From Bacillus_BD sp050389805 (GTDB lineage Bacteria; Bacillota; Bacilli; Bacillales; Cytobacillaceae): DNA of 64,000 bases. The notes beneath the pieces are model-generated. The model worked only from the letters and a program-made list of their open reading frames with translations, was not told the origin of the DNA and made no database searches. Positions 53,887 through 62,900 of the stretch are shown piece after piece (position 1 is the first letter of the stretch; every line of letters begins with the position of its first letter). The translations under genes were made by a program, and so were the position numbers. The stretch lies in NCBI RefSeq assembly GCF_050389805.1, contig NZ_CP130945.1, forward strand, positions 2,914,001-2,978,000, in the 5' to 3' direction.

Positions 53887-53924
53887 AACTCCTTTAGCAA
53901 AGTTCGTTTGAATGCAAAGGAGTT
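53887..53924 (+). terminator. Terminator-like hairpin
   Basis: A 9-bp perfect stem (53887-53895 with 53916-53924) followed by TTT. It is 140 bp past the nearest gene, so it may end that transcript or an unannotated RNA. Confidence 0.6.
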
Positions 53925-54121
53925 TTTAATGAAAAATCTGTTATATAATAGATTAGTAAAAAACCAATTATTAATACACTGTTTTAACCTTAAGAAGTGC
54001 AATGTCAGGTGGACAGGTATTATTGAGCGAAACCAACATACCTAGAACAAAAATCAACAATTAAGTTTAACAAAACCCATTTTTTCATAATAATAGACAT
54101 TGTGCCAAAGGATGTAAGGGA

Positions 54122-54187
54122 ATGTTAGAAAATTGGGTTATTTTTATATTGCTATTTATTGAAGTATTATTTCTTTCATTTAGTTAA
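54122..54187 (+). CDS. Possible 21-residue membrane peptide
   Basis: MLENWVIFILLFIEVLFLSFS is a single hydrophobic helix behind a weak AAGGGA site. Small single-helix peptides are common in Bacillus, but the call rests on little. Confidence 0.2.
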   Translation: MLENWVIFILLFIEVLFLSFS

Positions 54188-54304
54188 AGTAGAGAAGTTG
54201 CTGGTGCGCAGACCACTTTAAACATTTCACCGCAACCTATTCTTTCGTTATAATAAATTAGATAAAATCATAGCCTAGTTTTTCAACAAAAGGAGATTTA
54301 TATA

Positions 54305-54433
54305 TTGAGTTCATATGAAGAACTTGCGAAACAGGTTAGTTTTGATAAATGGCACGGCAAATAGAGTTTTATCAATCATGATCAGAAATTACGTTATATT
54401 CGTTTGTATAAGAAAAATCAAATAAAAATGTAG
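54305..54433 (+). pseudogene. Small gene interrupted by an in-frame amber codon
   Basis: TTG at 54305 follows AGGAG and opens 19 codons (VSFDKWHGK at the end), then TAG at 54362-54364, then continues in frame for 22 more codons (SFINHDQKLRYIRLYKKN) to TAG at 54431. The composition is similar on both sides of the stop, so this looks like a 42-residue gene with one nonsense change. Confidence 0.45.
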
Positions 54434-54450
54434 TCCCTTTTTATCCGGGA

Positions 54451-55221
54451 CTACTTTATATGTTCAGCTATATCTTGAAGTGTTTTGCCAATTGAATCTT
54501 GTATGACATACGTATCTCTTTCTCGGTCATAAGGAGTATCCCCTTTATTAATAATTATCATCGGTACCCCTAGTAAACGGTATGTAGGAAAATGAGAAAA
54601 CGGTGTAACCTTTAAACTTGTTCCTAATACTAGAATGCAGTCAGCTCCACTAATCCTATGAACAATCGTACTAAAACCTTCAGGTGTAAACCATTCACCT
54701 GCATCTCCATATAACACAACATCTGGTTTAATATATCGCATATGTTGTTGCTCCGTCTGGCAGTGGTTACAAATAAAGAAATCCTCCACCCTATTTCTAC
54801 TTTCAATCAGGTCATTGGTTGTGTAATTCTTTCCACAGTTTATACATTTTGCAGATTCAATCGTGCCATGAAATTCAATCACGTCTTTACTTCCGGCTTT
54901 TTGATGGAGCCCATCAATATTTTGAGTAATAATACTCGATACTTTGCCTTCTTGCTCCCATTTTGCCAAAATTTTATGACCTTGATTCGGTTGGGCTTGT
55001 GGGTGATATAAATTTTCAATTGCAAATTCATAAAACTCTTTCGGATGCTGGTAAAAATAATCAAGAGACAAAACATATTCGGGTGCCAACTGATATAGAC
55101 CTTGACTGGAACGAAAATCTTTAATTCCGGACTCTGTACTAATTCCTGCTCCAGTTAACACAACCATATTTTTTGCTTCTTTCATTATATTGGTACATGT
55201 TTCAAGAATTGTTTTTTTCAT
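54451..55221 (-). CDS. Sir2-family NAD-dependent protein deacylase
   Basis: 256 residues with all sirtuin motifs: GAGISTESGIKDFRSSQGLY, TQNIDGLHQKAG (catalytic His), a four-cysteine zinc site in CINCGKNYTTNDLIE and CNHCQTEQ, VVLYGD, and GTSLKVTPF. It removes acyl groups from lysines using NAD. Likely the SrtN equivalent of B. subtilis. A small hairpin at 54432-54452 follows the stop. Confidence 0.94.
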   Translation of the reverse strand: MKKTILETCTNIMKEAKNMVVLTGAGISTESGIKDFRSSQGLYQLAPEYVLSLDYFYQHPKEFYEFAIENLYHPQAQPNQGHKILAKWEQEGKVSSIITQNIDGLHQKAGSKDVIEFHGTIESAKCINCGKNYTTNDLIESRNRVEDFFICNHCQTEQQHMRYIKPDVVLYGDAGEWFTPEGFSTIVHRISGADCILVLGTSLKVTPFSHFPTYRLLGVPMIIINKGDTPYDRERDTYVIQDSIGKTLQDIAEHIK

Positions 55222-55328
55222 TAATCATCAGCTCCTCATTCGTTATTATAACAGGAACAAGAATGAAGCTAAAATTTTAAGTTGAAATGTATGGAAGTCG
55301 TATAATATATGTGAATCTTAGAATGATA

Positions 55329-55366
55329 ACAAAAACACATGGACCGCACTATCCAAGTGTTTTTGT
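55329..55366. terminator. Bidirectional terminator
   Basis: A stem with 10-bp perfect outer arms (55329-55338 with 55357-55366) and A/T-rich ends, located between the YetF-like gene and the sirtuin promoter region. Confidence 0.8.
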
Positions 55367-55450
55367 TTTCTATTTGCATTGATTTTTTTGCTTAGATCTC
55401 GAATGTATCTCAAAATTAACAGAATTACTTAGCTTTTAGTCGCCTTGTTT

Positions 55451-56317
55451 TCAGGCTTTAGTAAGATATGGATTAAGCTTTTTTATTATGTTTTCAATTT
55501 CTATAGATTGGCTATAATACATCTTTTTTTCGTTTTGATTCTTTGTCTGTGAAGCCATTGTTTCAATATTTGCTTGAATTTGTCGTAACTTGACTGCAAG
55601 GTTTGGCTTCTGTTTAGCTTGTTCATTATTCTTTTTATCATTAAATAAGTCAACATAAACACTGCCATCGGAATTAATTTGTGCAAAAAAAACATCTTCA
55701 AATTTATGGGCACCTTGTTCTTTTATTTTTTGCAAAAGCCATTCCTTTGTATATCCTAAATAGTTTAAGTGTTTTTCAATAAGAGCTCCATCAACGATTA
55801 CAAGGGATGGTGCATGATCTTCTTCTACTTCTAAACTAATATCATTTGGTGTCAATGCTTGGTATTTAGGTTTTTTCATTACACTAATCTGACCATTTGT
55901 TTCTAATACTGCTAACTCAACTTCCGAAACATTAAATGCATCTTTTTCTCTTAAACCATTTAGTAAGTCATCAAAGTTCATTCTATGCTTTGCTAGAGTT
56001 TTTTCCATTATTTTTCCATTTTTGATTAAAATCGAAGGACTGCTTTCTACTATATCTCTAAATTTAAAGGACTTAATGGCTCCATAAGCTATGAATACAG
56101 ATAAAAGTGTATAAATGGTTAGACCAATTACACCTTCAATAACTTTCAGTGAGGTGTCTATTGCTATTGAAGAGGCCATGTCTCCAATCCCAATTCCAAC
56201 AACATAGTCAAAGAAAGTCATTTGGGAAATTTGCTTTTTCCCCAGAATTCTTGCAAGCATCAACAAGATAATAAACGAAAAGAACGTTCGAATAATGATC
56301 AATAAATACTCGTGCAT
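55451..56317 (-). CDS. YetF-type DUF421 membrane protein
   Basis: 288 residues from ATG 56317, 5 bases after GGAGG. Three membrane segments at the N-terminus, then the DUF421 core (FDYVVGIGIGDMASSIAID, RDIVESSPSILIKNGKIMEKTLAKHRMNFDDLLNGLREKD). A charged tail follows. The family acts in spore or membrane physiology of Bacillus; the mechanism is unknown. Confidence 0.88.
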   Translation of the reverse strand: MHEYLLIIIRTFFSFIILLMLARILGKKQISQMTFFDYVVGIGIGDMASSIAIDTSLKVIEGVIGLTIYTLLSVFIAYGAIKSFKFRDIVESSPSILIKNGKIMEKTLAKHRMNFDDLLNGLREKDAFNVSEVELAVLETNGQISVMKKPKYQALTPNDISLEVEEDHAPSLVIVDGALIEKHLNYLGYTKEWLLQKIKEQGAHKFEDVFFAQINSDGSVYVDLFNDKKNNEQAKQKPNLAVKLRQIQANIETMASQTKNQNEKKMYYSQSIEIENIIKKLNPYLTKA

Positions 56318-56446
56318 GACAACCTCCATTAATATGCTGACTACCTATACCCAAGGGTATACTTATGTATTATCTCCAGCTTTCATAATTAATTGCACAT
56401 TTTAAAGTATCTAAAGGATTGCATAAAAATCGATTTATAAAAAAAT

Positions 56447-56478
56447 ACCGGATCCAAATGTATACATTTGATCCGGTT
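56447..56478 (-). terminator. Terminator of the sulfur-carrier cluster
   Basis: A stem of about 14 bp (56447-56460 with 56465-56478, one mismatch) with a long T-run on the minus strand, after the OsmC gene. Confidence 0.85.
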
Positions 56479-56490
56479 AATGTTGCATTT

Positions 56491-56937
56491 CTATTTTGTT
56501 GCCTTTACCCATTGATTTTCAATTTGAATTCCAGCATCTTTAATCGTTCTAAACACTGGACACCGTAAGTCGACTGCTGCCTGCATTTCATTAATTCTAA
56601 CTTGAGATTCAGATGTTTCAACGATTGCTTTGACGATCACTTTTTCAAAGTATGGTTTTACTTCCAAATTACCCATTAACCCACTAATATCGAGTTCGCC
56701 CTCAACATCAAATGAGATTCCTTGAAGGTCAAAGTTCATTTCTTTAGCAATGATTTGAGCCATCACGTTTTCACAACCGATTAATGAAGCTAAAAAAGTT
56801 GAAAGGGGATCAATAGCAGAATCTTTACCACCCATTGATACTGGTTCATCGATGGCGATTTTATGTTTTCCTGCGACTGAATCCGTTCTCATCCCATTTC
56901 CAATTCCTTGTACTTTAACTGTCATTTGTTGTCCCAT
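56491..56937 (-). CDS. OsmC-family protein
   Basis: 148 residues from ATG 56937, 9 bases after GGGAGG; an in-frame ATG at 56955 lies upstream of that site. The fold has the two catalytic cysteines of the OsmC/Ohr family, one in IGCENVMAQII and one in LRCPVFRTI. Such proteins reduce organic or sulfur-based peroxides. It is the last gene of the cluster that begins with TusA at 59596, 20 bp after the MetE-like gene. Confidence 0.9.
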   Translation of the reverse strand: MGQQMTVKVQGIGNGMRTDSVAGKHKIAIDEPVSMGGKDSAIDPLSTFLASLIGCENVMAQIIAKEMNFDLQGISFDVEGELDISGLMGNLEVKPYFEKVIVKAIVETSESQVRINEMQAAVDLRCPVFRTIKDAGIQIENQWVKATK

Positions 56938-56957
56938 TTTATCATACCTCCCCAACT

Positions 56958-58127
56958 TTACACTCTTACTGTTTCTCGAAGTTTTTTTGCAGCATCTACC
57001 ATTGCTTTTAATTTTTCACATGCAATTTCATCACTGTTCATCGGACGCTGTGCAAAAGTACCGAAACCACAATCTGGATTTAACAAGATTTTTTCATCAG
57101 GCAAAATTGCTCTTACTTCTTCTACACGTGCGATAATATCATCTACAGATTCTACTTTAACAGTTCTTGGATTAATGACGCCAAATCCAAGTGATTTGCC
57201 TCCAATGTTCTTAATGGCATCAATTTCACCTGCACGAGGTGTCGCATATTCTAGGGCTAATTGATCGACATTTGCGTTTTCCAGATAAGAAATTAATGGA
57301 AAATACGGACCGCGTAATAAGATGTCATCATCTGTACTCCAGTTCCCACGGCAAATATGTACACCAATGGTTGTGCCTCTTCCAAGCATACTATCTGTCA
57401 CTTTATTAATTAATTCTAATGCAAACGCTAATTCTTCTGCTGCATCCGCTTTTGCAGTTAACGCTCCGCACATGAAAGTTCTGTTCGCATTCTTTTTCGT
57501 AAACACCACTTCTGTTAAGACAGGTTCGTCAAATTGAACAAATTCAACGCCTTCAGAAATGAGATCCTCTAATTCCTCACGCAATACACTTACAATATCA
57601 ATAGCCAAATCCTCTTTTGTAGGATATTCCTGCTCTGATAGTCCCTCAACCCACATCGATCTCGTTAACAAATAAGGTCCAGGTAACGTTACTTTTACGG
57701 CTTTATCCGTATGCTGCTTTAAAAATTTAAAGTCATTTAAAGCAAGCGGCTTTTTGCGGCTAATTTTACCAATTGCGGCAGGATTAGACATAGAGAATGC
57801 TGGTACATCCAATGTACCTAAGATCTCTTCAAAGCTTGATTTATCTTCAACATAATCAAGCAATTCTGATACACTTAGAATACGAACATTACTTAAATGC
57901 TCAGCTACAAAGGAAATATAATTATCTCGACGCTGTTCTCCGTCGGTTACAATATCAATACCTACTTCTTCTTGCCATTTTAAAATTTGTAAAACGGCTT
58001 GATCAGCAACAGCTTGAAATTCTTCATCACTGATACGACCCGCACGTTTATCACGCATCGCTCTCTGTACATCTTTGAAGCGTGGCCAACTGCCGATGAC
58101 AGTCGTAGGAAACATTGGTAGCGTCAT
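56958..58127 (-). CDS. MetE-like methyltransferase (cobalamin-independent methionine synthase II family)
   Basis: 389 residues from ATG 58127, which follows GGAGGG; the longer frame to 58151 has no site. The single catalytic half of MetE is present: FPTTVIGSWPR at the N-terminus, FDEPVLTEV, HICRGNW with zinc ligands, and NPDCGFGTF with the last zinc Cys. It lacks the N-terminal half of full MetE. In archaea such short proteins methylate homocysteine; here, next to sulfur carriers, the acceptor could be another thiol. Confidence 0.88.
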   Translation of the reverse strand: MTLPMFPTTVIGSWPRFKDVQRAMRDKRAGRISDEEFQAVADQAVLQILKWQEEVGIDIVTDGEQRRDNYISFVAEHLSNVRILSVSELLDYVEDKSSFEEILGTLDVPAFSMSNPAAIGKISRKKPLALNDFKFLKQHTDKAVKVTLPGPYLLTRSMWVEGLSEQEYPTKEDLAIDIVSVLREELEDLISEGVEFVQFDEPVLTEVVFTKKNANRTFMCGALTAKADAAEELAFALELINKVTDSMLGRGTTIGVHICRGNWSTDDDILLRGPYFPLISYLENANVDQLALEYATPRAGEIDAIKNIGGKSLGFGVINPRTVKVESVDDIIARVEEVRAILPDEKILLNPDCGFGTFAQRPMNSDEIACEKLKAMVDAAKKLRETVRV

Positions 58128-58140
58128 TTTTATACCCTCC

Positions 58141-58854
58141 TCAATATACAATGGAAAACTGTATATTGATATTGATTGATTGTGTTAGAGTTTGATAAAT
58201 TGGAGACCGTTCAAGCGTACTTTTCCATAGCTTTTCTAGATCATGTTCTGACTGCGGTGAAGAAACATAAAAGGTGCCTTTAATTTCTTGTATTCTTGGG
58301 CTTCCATCATTTTCTATTTCCAGATGATATAATACATTTTCTAAACCTGCTTTTATGGAAACTTCTAGTTGATCAATTTCAAAATTTCTTCTAGATGCTT
58401 GAACCTTAAAACCAACCGCTAAATCAGAAGCAAGAGCTCCAAGTAAATAATCCATTGCACTAGGGGCTTCGACTTTAGGACTAAAATCAGCAGGCTGTCC
58501 GACTATAAAGGTATGATTTCTTGAATGAACCTTTGCCGATAAAGCGTTTTCACCTTGGACTCGAACATTCCATTTATACCCTTTTGCTGCATCTAGATCA
58601 GCTACTAACTCTTCTTGCTTGGATCCTTTGCGGATAAAATATCGAGTCGTATTGTCCCCTGGCTCTGAACCAAGAAATTCATGATTTACCATCCGACACC
58701 AAGCAGGTAGATCATCAGCAACTGTTCTTTCGCGGCTACGAACTTCTAATACTTCTCCATTTAATAATGGATCCATTGCTTTTTTGATGATTAATAATAG
58801 ACCAGAACCACAATCTAAATCTCCACCATCACAAACTGCTTTTGGATTCTCCAT
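58141..58854 (-). CDS. TusA-OsmC fusion protein
   Basis: 237 residues from ATG 58854. The first 75 residues are TusA-like: a Cys-Gly-rich start (DLDCGSGLLLIIKKAM) and DLPAWCRMVNHEFL. The remainder is OsmC-like (NHTFIVGQPADFSPKVEAPSAMDYLLGALASD). Unlike the stand-alone OsmC, neither catalytic cysteine is present (LASDLAVG and ERSPIY at the matching sites). It may bind, not break down, a sulfur compound delivered on the TusA cysteine. It lies 13 bp before the MetE-like gene. Confidence 0.85.
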   Translation of the reverse strand: MENPKAVCDGGDLDCGSGLLLIIKKAMDPLLNGEVLEVRSRERTVADDLPAWCRMVNHEFLGSEPGDNTTRYFIRKGSKQEELVADLDAAKGYKWNVRVQGENALSAKVHSRNHTFIVGQPADFSPKVEAPSAMDYLLGALASDLAVGFKVQASRRNFEIDQLEVSIKAGLENVLYHLEIENDGSPRIQEIKGTFYVSSPQSEHDLEKLWKSTLERSPIYQTLTQSININIQFSIVY

Positions 58855-58949
58855 CAAATCACCTTTCAATAAGTTAAGCTTTATTTACTACTCCCCTTTA
58901 AACAGATAAAGAGGAGTAATATGGTTATCATGTTATGCTAATAATATGC

Positions 58950-59312
58950 TTAATAAGTAATCGAAGCAGCGCCTTGACTTAAGAATTCAACAACCTTTGC
59001 TCCACCAACAATGGTAGCTCCTTCAATTAACTCTTCTTCCTTTAAATCACGTTTTTTGAAACATGGGCTACATACCCAGAGTGTTCCACCAGCTTCAACG
59101 AATTGATCCATAAGTTGTTTTAATGGAGCAAATCCTTCTTCATGAATATCGTCTGCATATCCTTTAGACGCGAGATAAGCTCCTTCAACATTTAAAAAGA
59201 CCACTGTATCTTTACCAGATGCAACAGCTGCATTTGCCACAACAAAACCCACTGTTGCTTTATCTGGATCATTTTTTGCATTTGTTAAACTTACTAGAAA
59301 TTTTCCTGTCAT
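58950..59312 (-). CDS. DsrE-family sulfur-transfer protein
   Basis: 120 residues of the DsrE/DsrF-like family: FLVSLTNAKNDPDKATVGFVVANAAVASG at the N-terminus, an LNVEGAYLASKG segment, and a WVCSPCFKKRDL motif with two cysteines (CxxC) in the usual place of the reactive Cys. Such proteins accept persulfide sulfur and pass it on. It lies 44 bp after the first TusA gene. Confidence 0.9.
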   Translation of the reverse strand: MTGKFLVSLTNAKNDPDKATVGFVVANAAVASGKDTVVFLNVEGAYLASKGYADDIHEEGFAPLKQLMDQFVEAGGTLWVCSPCFKKRDLKEEELIEGATIVGGAKVVEFLSQGAASITY

Positions 59313-59356
59313 TTTTTATATCCTCCTAAAAATCCTTTAATATGTAAAAGGCTAAA

Positions 59357-59596
59357 CTAGCCTTTTTTAATAAAATAATGATTTATATTTCCGTTATCAT
59401 CTCGTTGCAATAGCTCATGTTTCTGCAAACGACACCAAGCCGGAATATCTTCACGTGCACCAGGGTCATAAGAGATAACTTCAATAATTTCCCCACTATT
59501 CATTTTTTTCATGGTTAGAAACAAGTTCATGATTAATTCGCCACATCCTGTAGGACCCGCATCATAAGTTATAACCGGTATAAATTGCCTCTCCAT
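59357..59596 (-). CDS. TusA-family sulfur carrier
   Basis: 79 residues, TusA-like: GPTGCGELIMNLFLTMKKMNSGEIIEV with the reactive Cys at 18, then SYDPGAREDIPAWCRLQKHELL, which matches the TusA domain of the fusion gene downstream. It receives and carries persulfide sulfur. It is the first gene of the cluster, behind a promoter region with two direct repeats. Confidence 0.9.
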   Translation of the reverse strand: MERQFIPVITYDAGPTGCGELIMNLFLTMKKMNSGEIIEVISYDPGAREDIPAWCRLQKHELLQRDDNGNINHYFIKKG

Positions 59597-59653
59597 ATTT
59601 TCTTTCCCTTCAGCCTCTGTAATTCTTAAAATATGTATTTTTCGTACTTTTAA

Positions 59654-59728
59654 AGTATATACAGATATTATTCTAATATAAATTTATTTTATCGATAATA
59701 TTGATTGCTATTAATCTATTTTATCGAT
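59654..59728 (-). promoter_or_regulatory. Promoter region of the sulfur-carrier cluster with two 12-bp direct repeats
   Basis: TATTTTATCGAT occurs exactly twice, at 59685-59696 and 59717-59728, 32 bp apart (about three helical turns). On the minus strand a TATACT -10 lies at 59659-59654 with a weak -35 17 bp away. The repeats are centred near -43 and -75 from the predicted start, as for an activator. Confidence 0.6.
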
Positions 59729-59873
59729 TCATTTCGAAGAAAATCCAATAATGCCAACGTTTTTATTTATTTTTAATCTATTAAAAACTTAATCTGGTCA
59801 CAAAAAATTAACATTTATTTCTTGAGCTTCTTTCGATTAATGATCATTTCTATTAATTTTCCACAATAAAAAA

Positions 59874-59909
59874 ACACTTATCATTCTATTCTACTAGAAT
59901 AATAAGTGT
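59874..59909 (-). terminator. Terminator of yhaN
   Basis: A stem (59874-59889 with 59896-59909, small internal mismatch) followed by a seven-base U-run on the minus strand. Confidence 0.85.
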
Positions 59910-59957
59910 AATAACGTTAATTTGAATTTTTGTGCCCAAATTGAATTTTTTCACGAA

Positions 59958-62900
59958 CTAATTAAACAAAACCACATCGTTGTGATTAATCTGTATCGAT
60001 TGATATTCTTCATCCTGACTGATTGCATTCATAATATCAATGAGTCGTGCGTGATGAGTAAAGAAAATAATTTGCGTATGTTTAGAAAGCTCCAGTAGAA
60101 TGGATAATGTTTCTTTTGAGCGTGTATCGTCAAAATGTACAAGAATATCATCTACAATAAATGGAATAGGCTCATTTTCATCAACGTATCTTTCTATACT
60201 TGCAATCCTAAGGGAAAGATAAAGCTGATCTGTTGTTCCGTCACTCATCCCATCAATTGAAACTTTCTCATTATTTTCTCGAACCCCCATTAAGACAGGC
60301 TGGTCCTTTTCATCATAATCTACAGTTAATCCAACGAATGATTGTAATGTTAATCTGGCAAAAATTTCACTAGCACGTCTTATAATCGGATTTTGATTTT
60401 GATTACGATAGTATTCAATCCCCTTTTGCAATAAAATAGAAGCGAGTTTGAGTTGAATATATTGATCAGTTAAACTAGCAATTTGCGCATGGATGCTTTC
60501 CTTTTCTTGCTGAGCATGGATAGAAGCATAATTATTCCCTTTTATTTTTTCTTCGTATTCTTTTCTAATAATCCCATAGTTTTGATTTACATGATTGAGT
60601 TCATTTTCAAGGTCTTCCCGTTCTTTAATGACTTCTTCTAGTTCAACCTCAATATTATCACTATCAAACGAATTAGCTTCTTCCATTAATTCATGAAGTG
60701 ATTTCCCATTTCCTTGCTCTAACATATCCTCTTCAACCTGTCTAATCCTTGTACGGTACTCTTTCTTCAATAAATACAGTCTTTCAATTTCTCGTAATTC
60801 GTCGATGGTCTCACATTTTGCGGTTTTGTATAACTCTGATAAAATTTGTTCCGCTTCAGATTGTCTATCAATCGCATCTTTACAATTAGACTGAAGTCTT
60901 TTTTGCTGATTAAGTAGATTACTCTTGTTTAAATAATCTCCTTTTCCTTTCTGCAACTCGGAATATAGTTTAGTAACAGCTGAATCAACATTTGAACCAT
61001 CAAATGGATTACCAACATGTTCAAAAACATCTCTTACTCTATCCTCAAAGAATAAAATTTGTTGTTGTAGTTGATATTCTTCTTCTTCAACTACTTTAAA
61101 TTGTTCGTATGTGAAAACACACTCGTCGTATTTTTCTAGCATTTTTTCAGCAACTGTTGTTGATATTTCCTCAGGAAGATTTGTTTGAGCAATTACTTCC
61201 TTCCATTTGTTCTTCCAAATATCTAGTTTCTGAAGGATTTCACCTTTATTCAGTTTATCTTGTTTCATTTTTTCTTCAGTTTCCCGAATACTACGTATTA
61301 AACTCATTTTTTGACTTTCAATTTCCCTCATTTGTTTTAACTGCATATCAGCTATAGTTATTAATTCATCTAACGTTTGTTCATTTGAAACTTTAGTAAA
61401 CTTGGATAAAGCAGAAATTAAGGTTTGTTTACTATTTTCTTGATTTGCCTCTTTCTCCTTCTTATCCGCTGTTAATTTCATCCATTCAATAACTAGTGCT
61501 TTAATTTGGTGAAACTTTTGCAACCATTCTTTCATTTCGTTAGGTGATAATGGATCAATGTTTGCATGTTTCCATAATTCAACCCAATTCTTCTTCCAAT
61601 TCTCAAATTCCTCTTTTAAGCTTTGTTCTTGTACTTTTAAATCTGTTATTTTATTTTGGCTGCTTTCAATATCAGATTTTAGTCTGCTTTTATAGCTGAC
61701 ATTTTCTGCTTCTAACCGCATTGTATCTGCCTTTTGATCGGCATCTCGAACAAAAGCCTCGTATACCTCTTCAATAGCTTGTCCATTTCTATAATCCGCT
61801 ATCTTTTCACTCCAATTTCCTGTTTGCAGCTTTATTCGAATCAATTTCCAACCATCATCTCGAGAGGAACGAGCTCGTTGTAAATCATCCACAGATGGAA
61901 TTTCAACAAGAGAATCAATCTGGCGAATGCTTTCTTGGTAAGTTTCCATCGCTTCTGTTTGTTGTGTAATTTGGTCTTGAACTTTAAGAAGTTGCTGCTG
62001 AATATCACTATATTCTTTTTCAAACCTTTTAAGCGTTTCTTGTAGAGTGGGTACTTGCAAATTTAGAAGTTCTTCGTACGATCCACTCCAGCCATCAAGC
62101 TGGTGGACTCCATCATTGATAAGTTGCTCTTTATCATTTATTTCTATATTCAATGTTTTTAGGGATTGCTCCAAACCATCACGCTTAACTTTGTCAATAA
62201 TGGACTCAAGTTCATTCACATTTGATAATTCAGGTAAGGTGGATGCTTCAGATTGTTTTTTCTCCAGTTCCTTTTCTAATTTACTAAATTCCCGATTTAT
62301 CCCTTCTAGCTTTTCATCAAGTAACGGCTTATCCTTAGCAAGTTCGCGAATACTTGCTTTAATTGCAGCAGGGATACGATATTTATCTATATTTTCAAGT
62401 CCTGCATGAACTGCATCAATTTCCTTCATAATCGAAATGACTAGTGCCTCTAGTTGTTTTTTCTTTCCTTGGAGTTCAGGTACGGTTTGTAATTGCTTTT
62501 GGTAACTTTGTACTTCACGATAAAGTGAATCAATGACAGCTTCCTGCTCTAGCACTTTTGTTGGAATAAAAATATCTTGTAACTGCTCTTGGATTTCCTT
62601 CAAATCATTTTCGATCTTTTCTTTATCGATAATTGCCCCATGCAACTGATTTTCAGCGGAAATTCTAATGTCTTTAATATCGTCTGGTAAATTGGGGACA
62701 TTTGCTAACTCTTGAAGTTTTTGCAATAAGTCTTTTTGCTTGGCCAACTTTGGAAGCATCCGTTTAACTCTTTCTAGTTTTTCTTGTTGAGTATGAAGCT
62801 CTCTTATTTGCCTTTTTAGCTCTTGAATTTGCTTTCCATTCTCCAAATACTCCCGTTCAAGTTCTTTCCATTCTTTTACATTTAATTGATATTTCTGTAA

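Larger units (their letters stand above)
53744..54304. other. Non-coding stretch with short ORFs and hairpins
   Basis: About 560 bp with no sizeable gene. It holds one terminator-like hairpin (53887-53924) and a possible 21-codon membrane peptide (54122-54187). Otherwise nothing is recognised. Confidence 0.35.
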
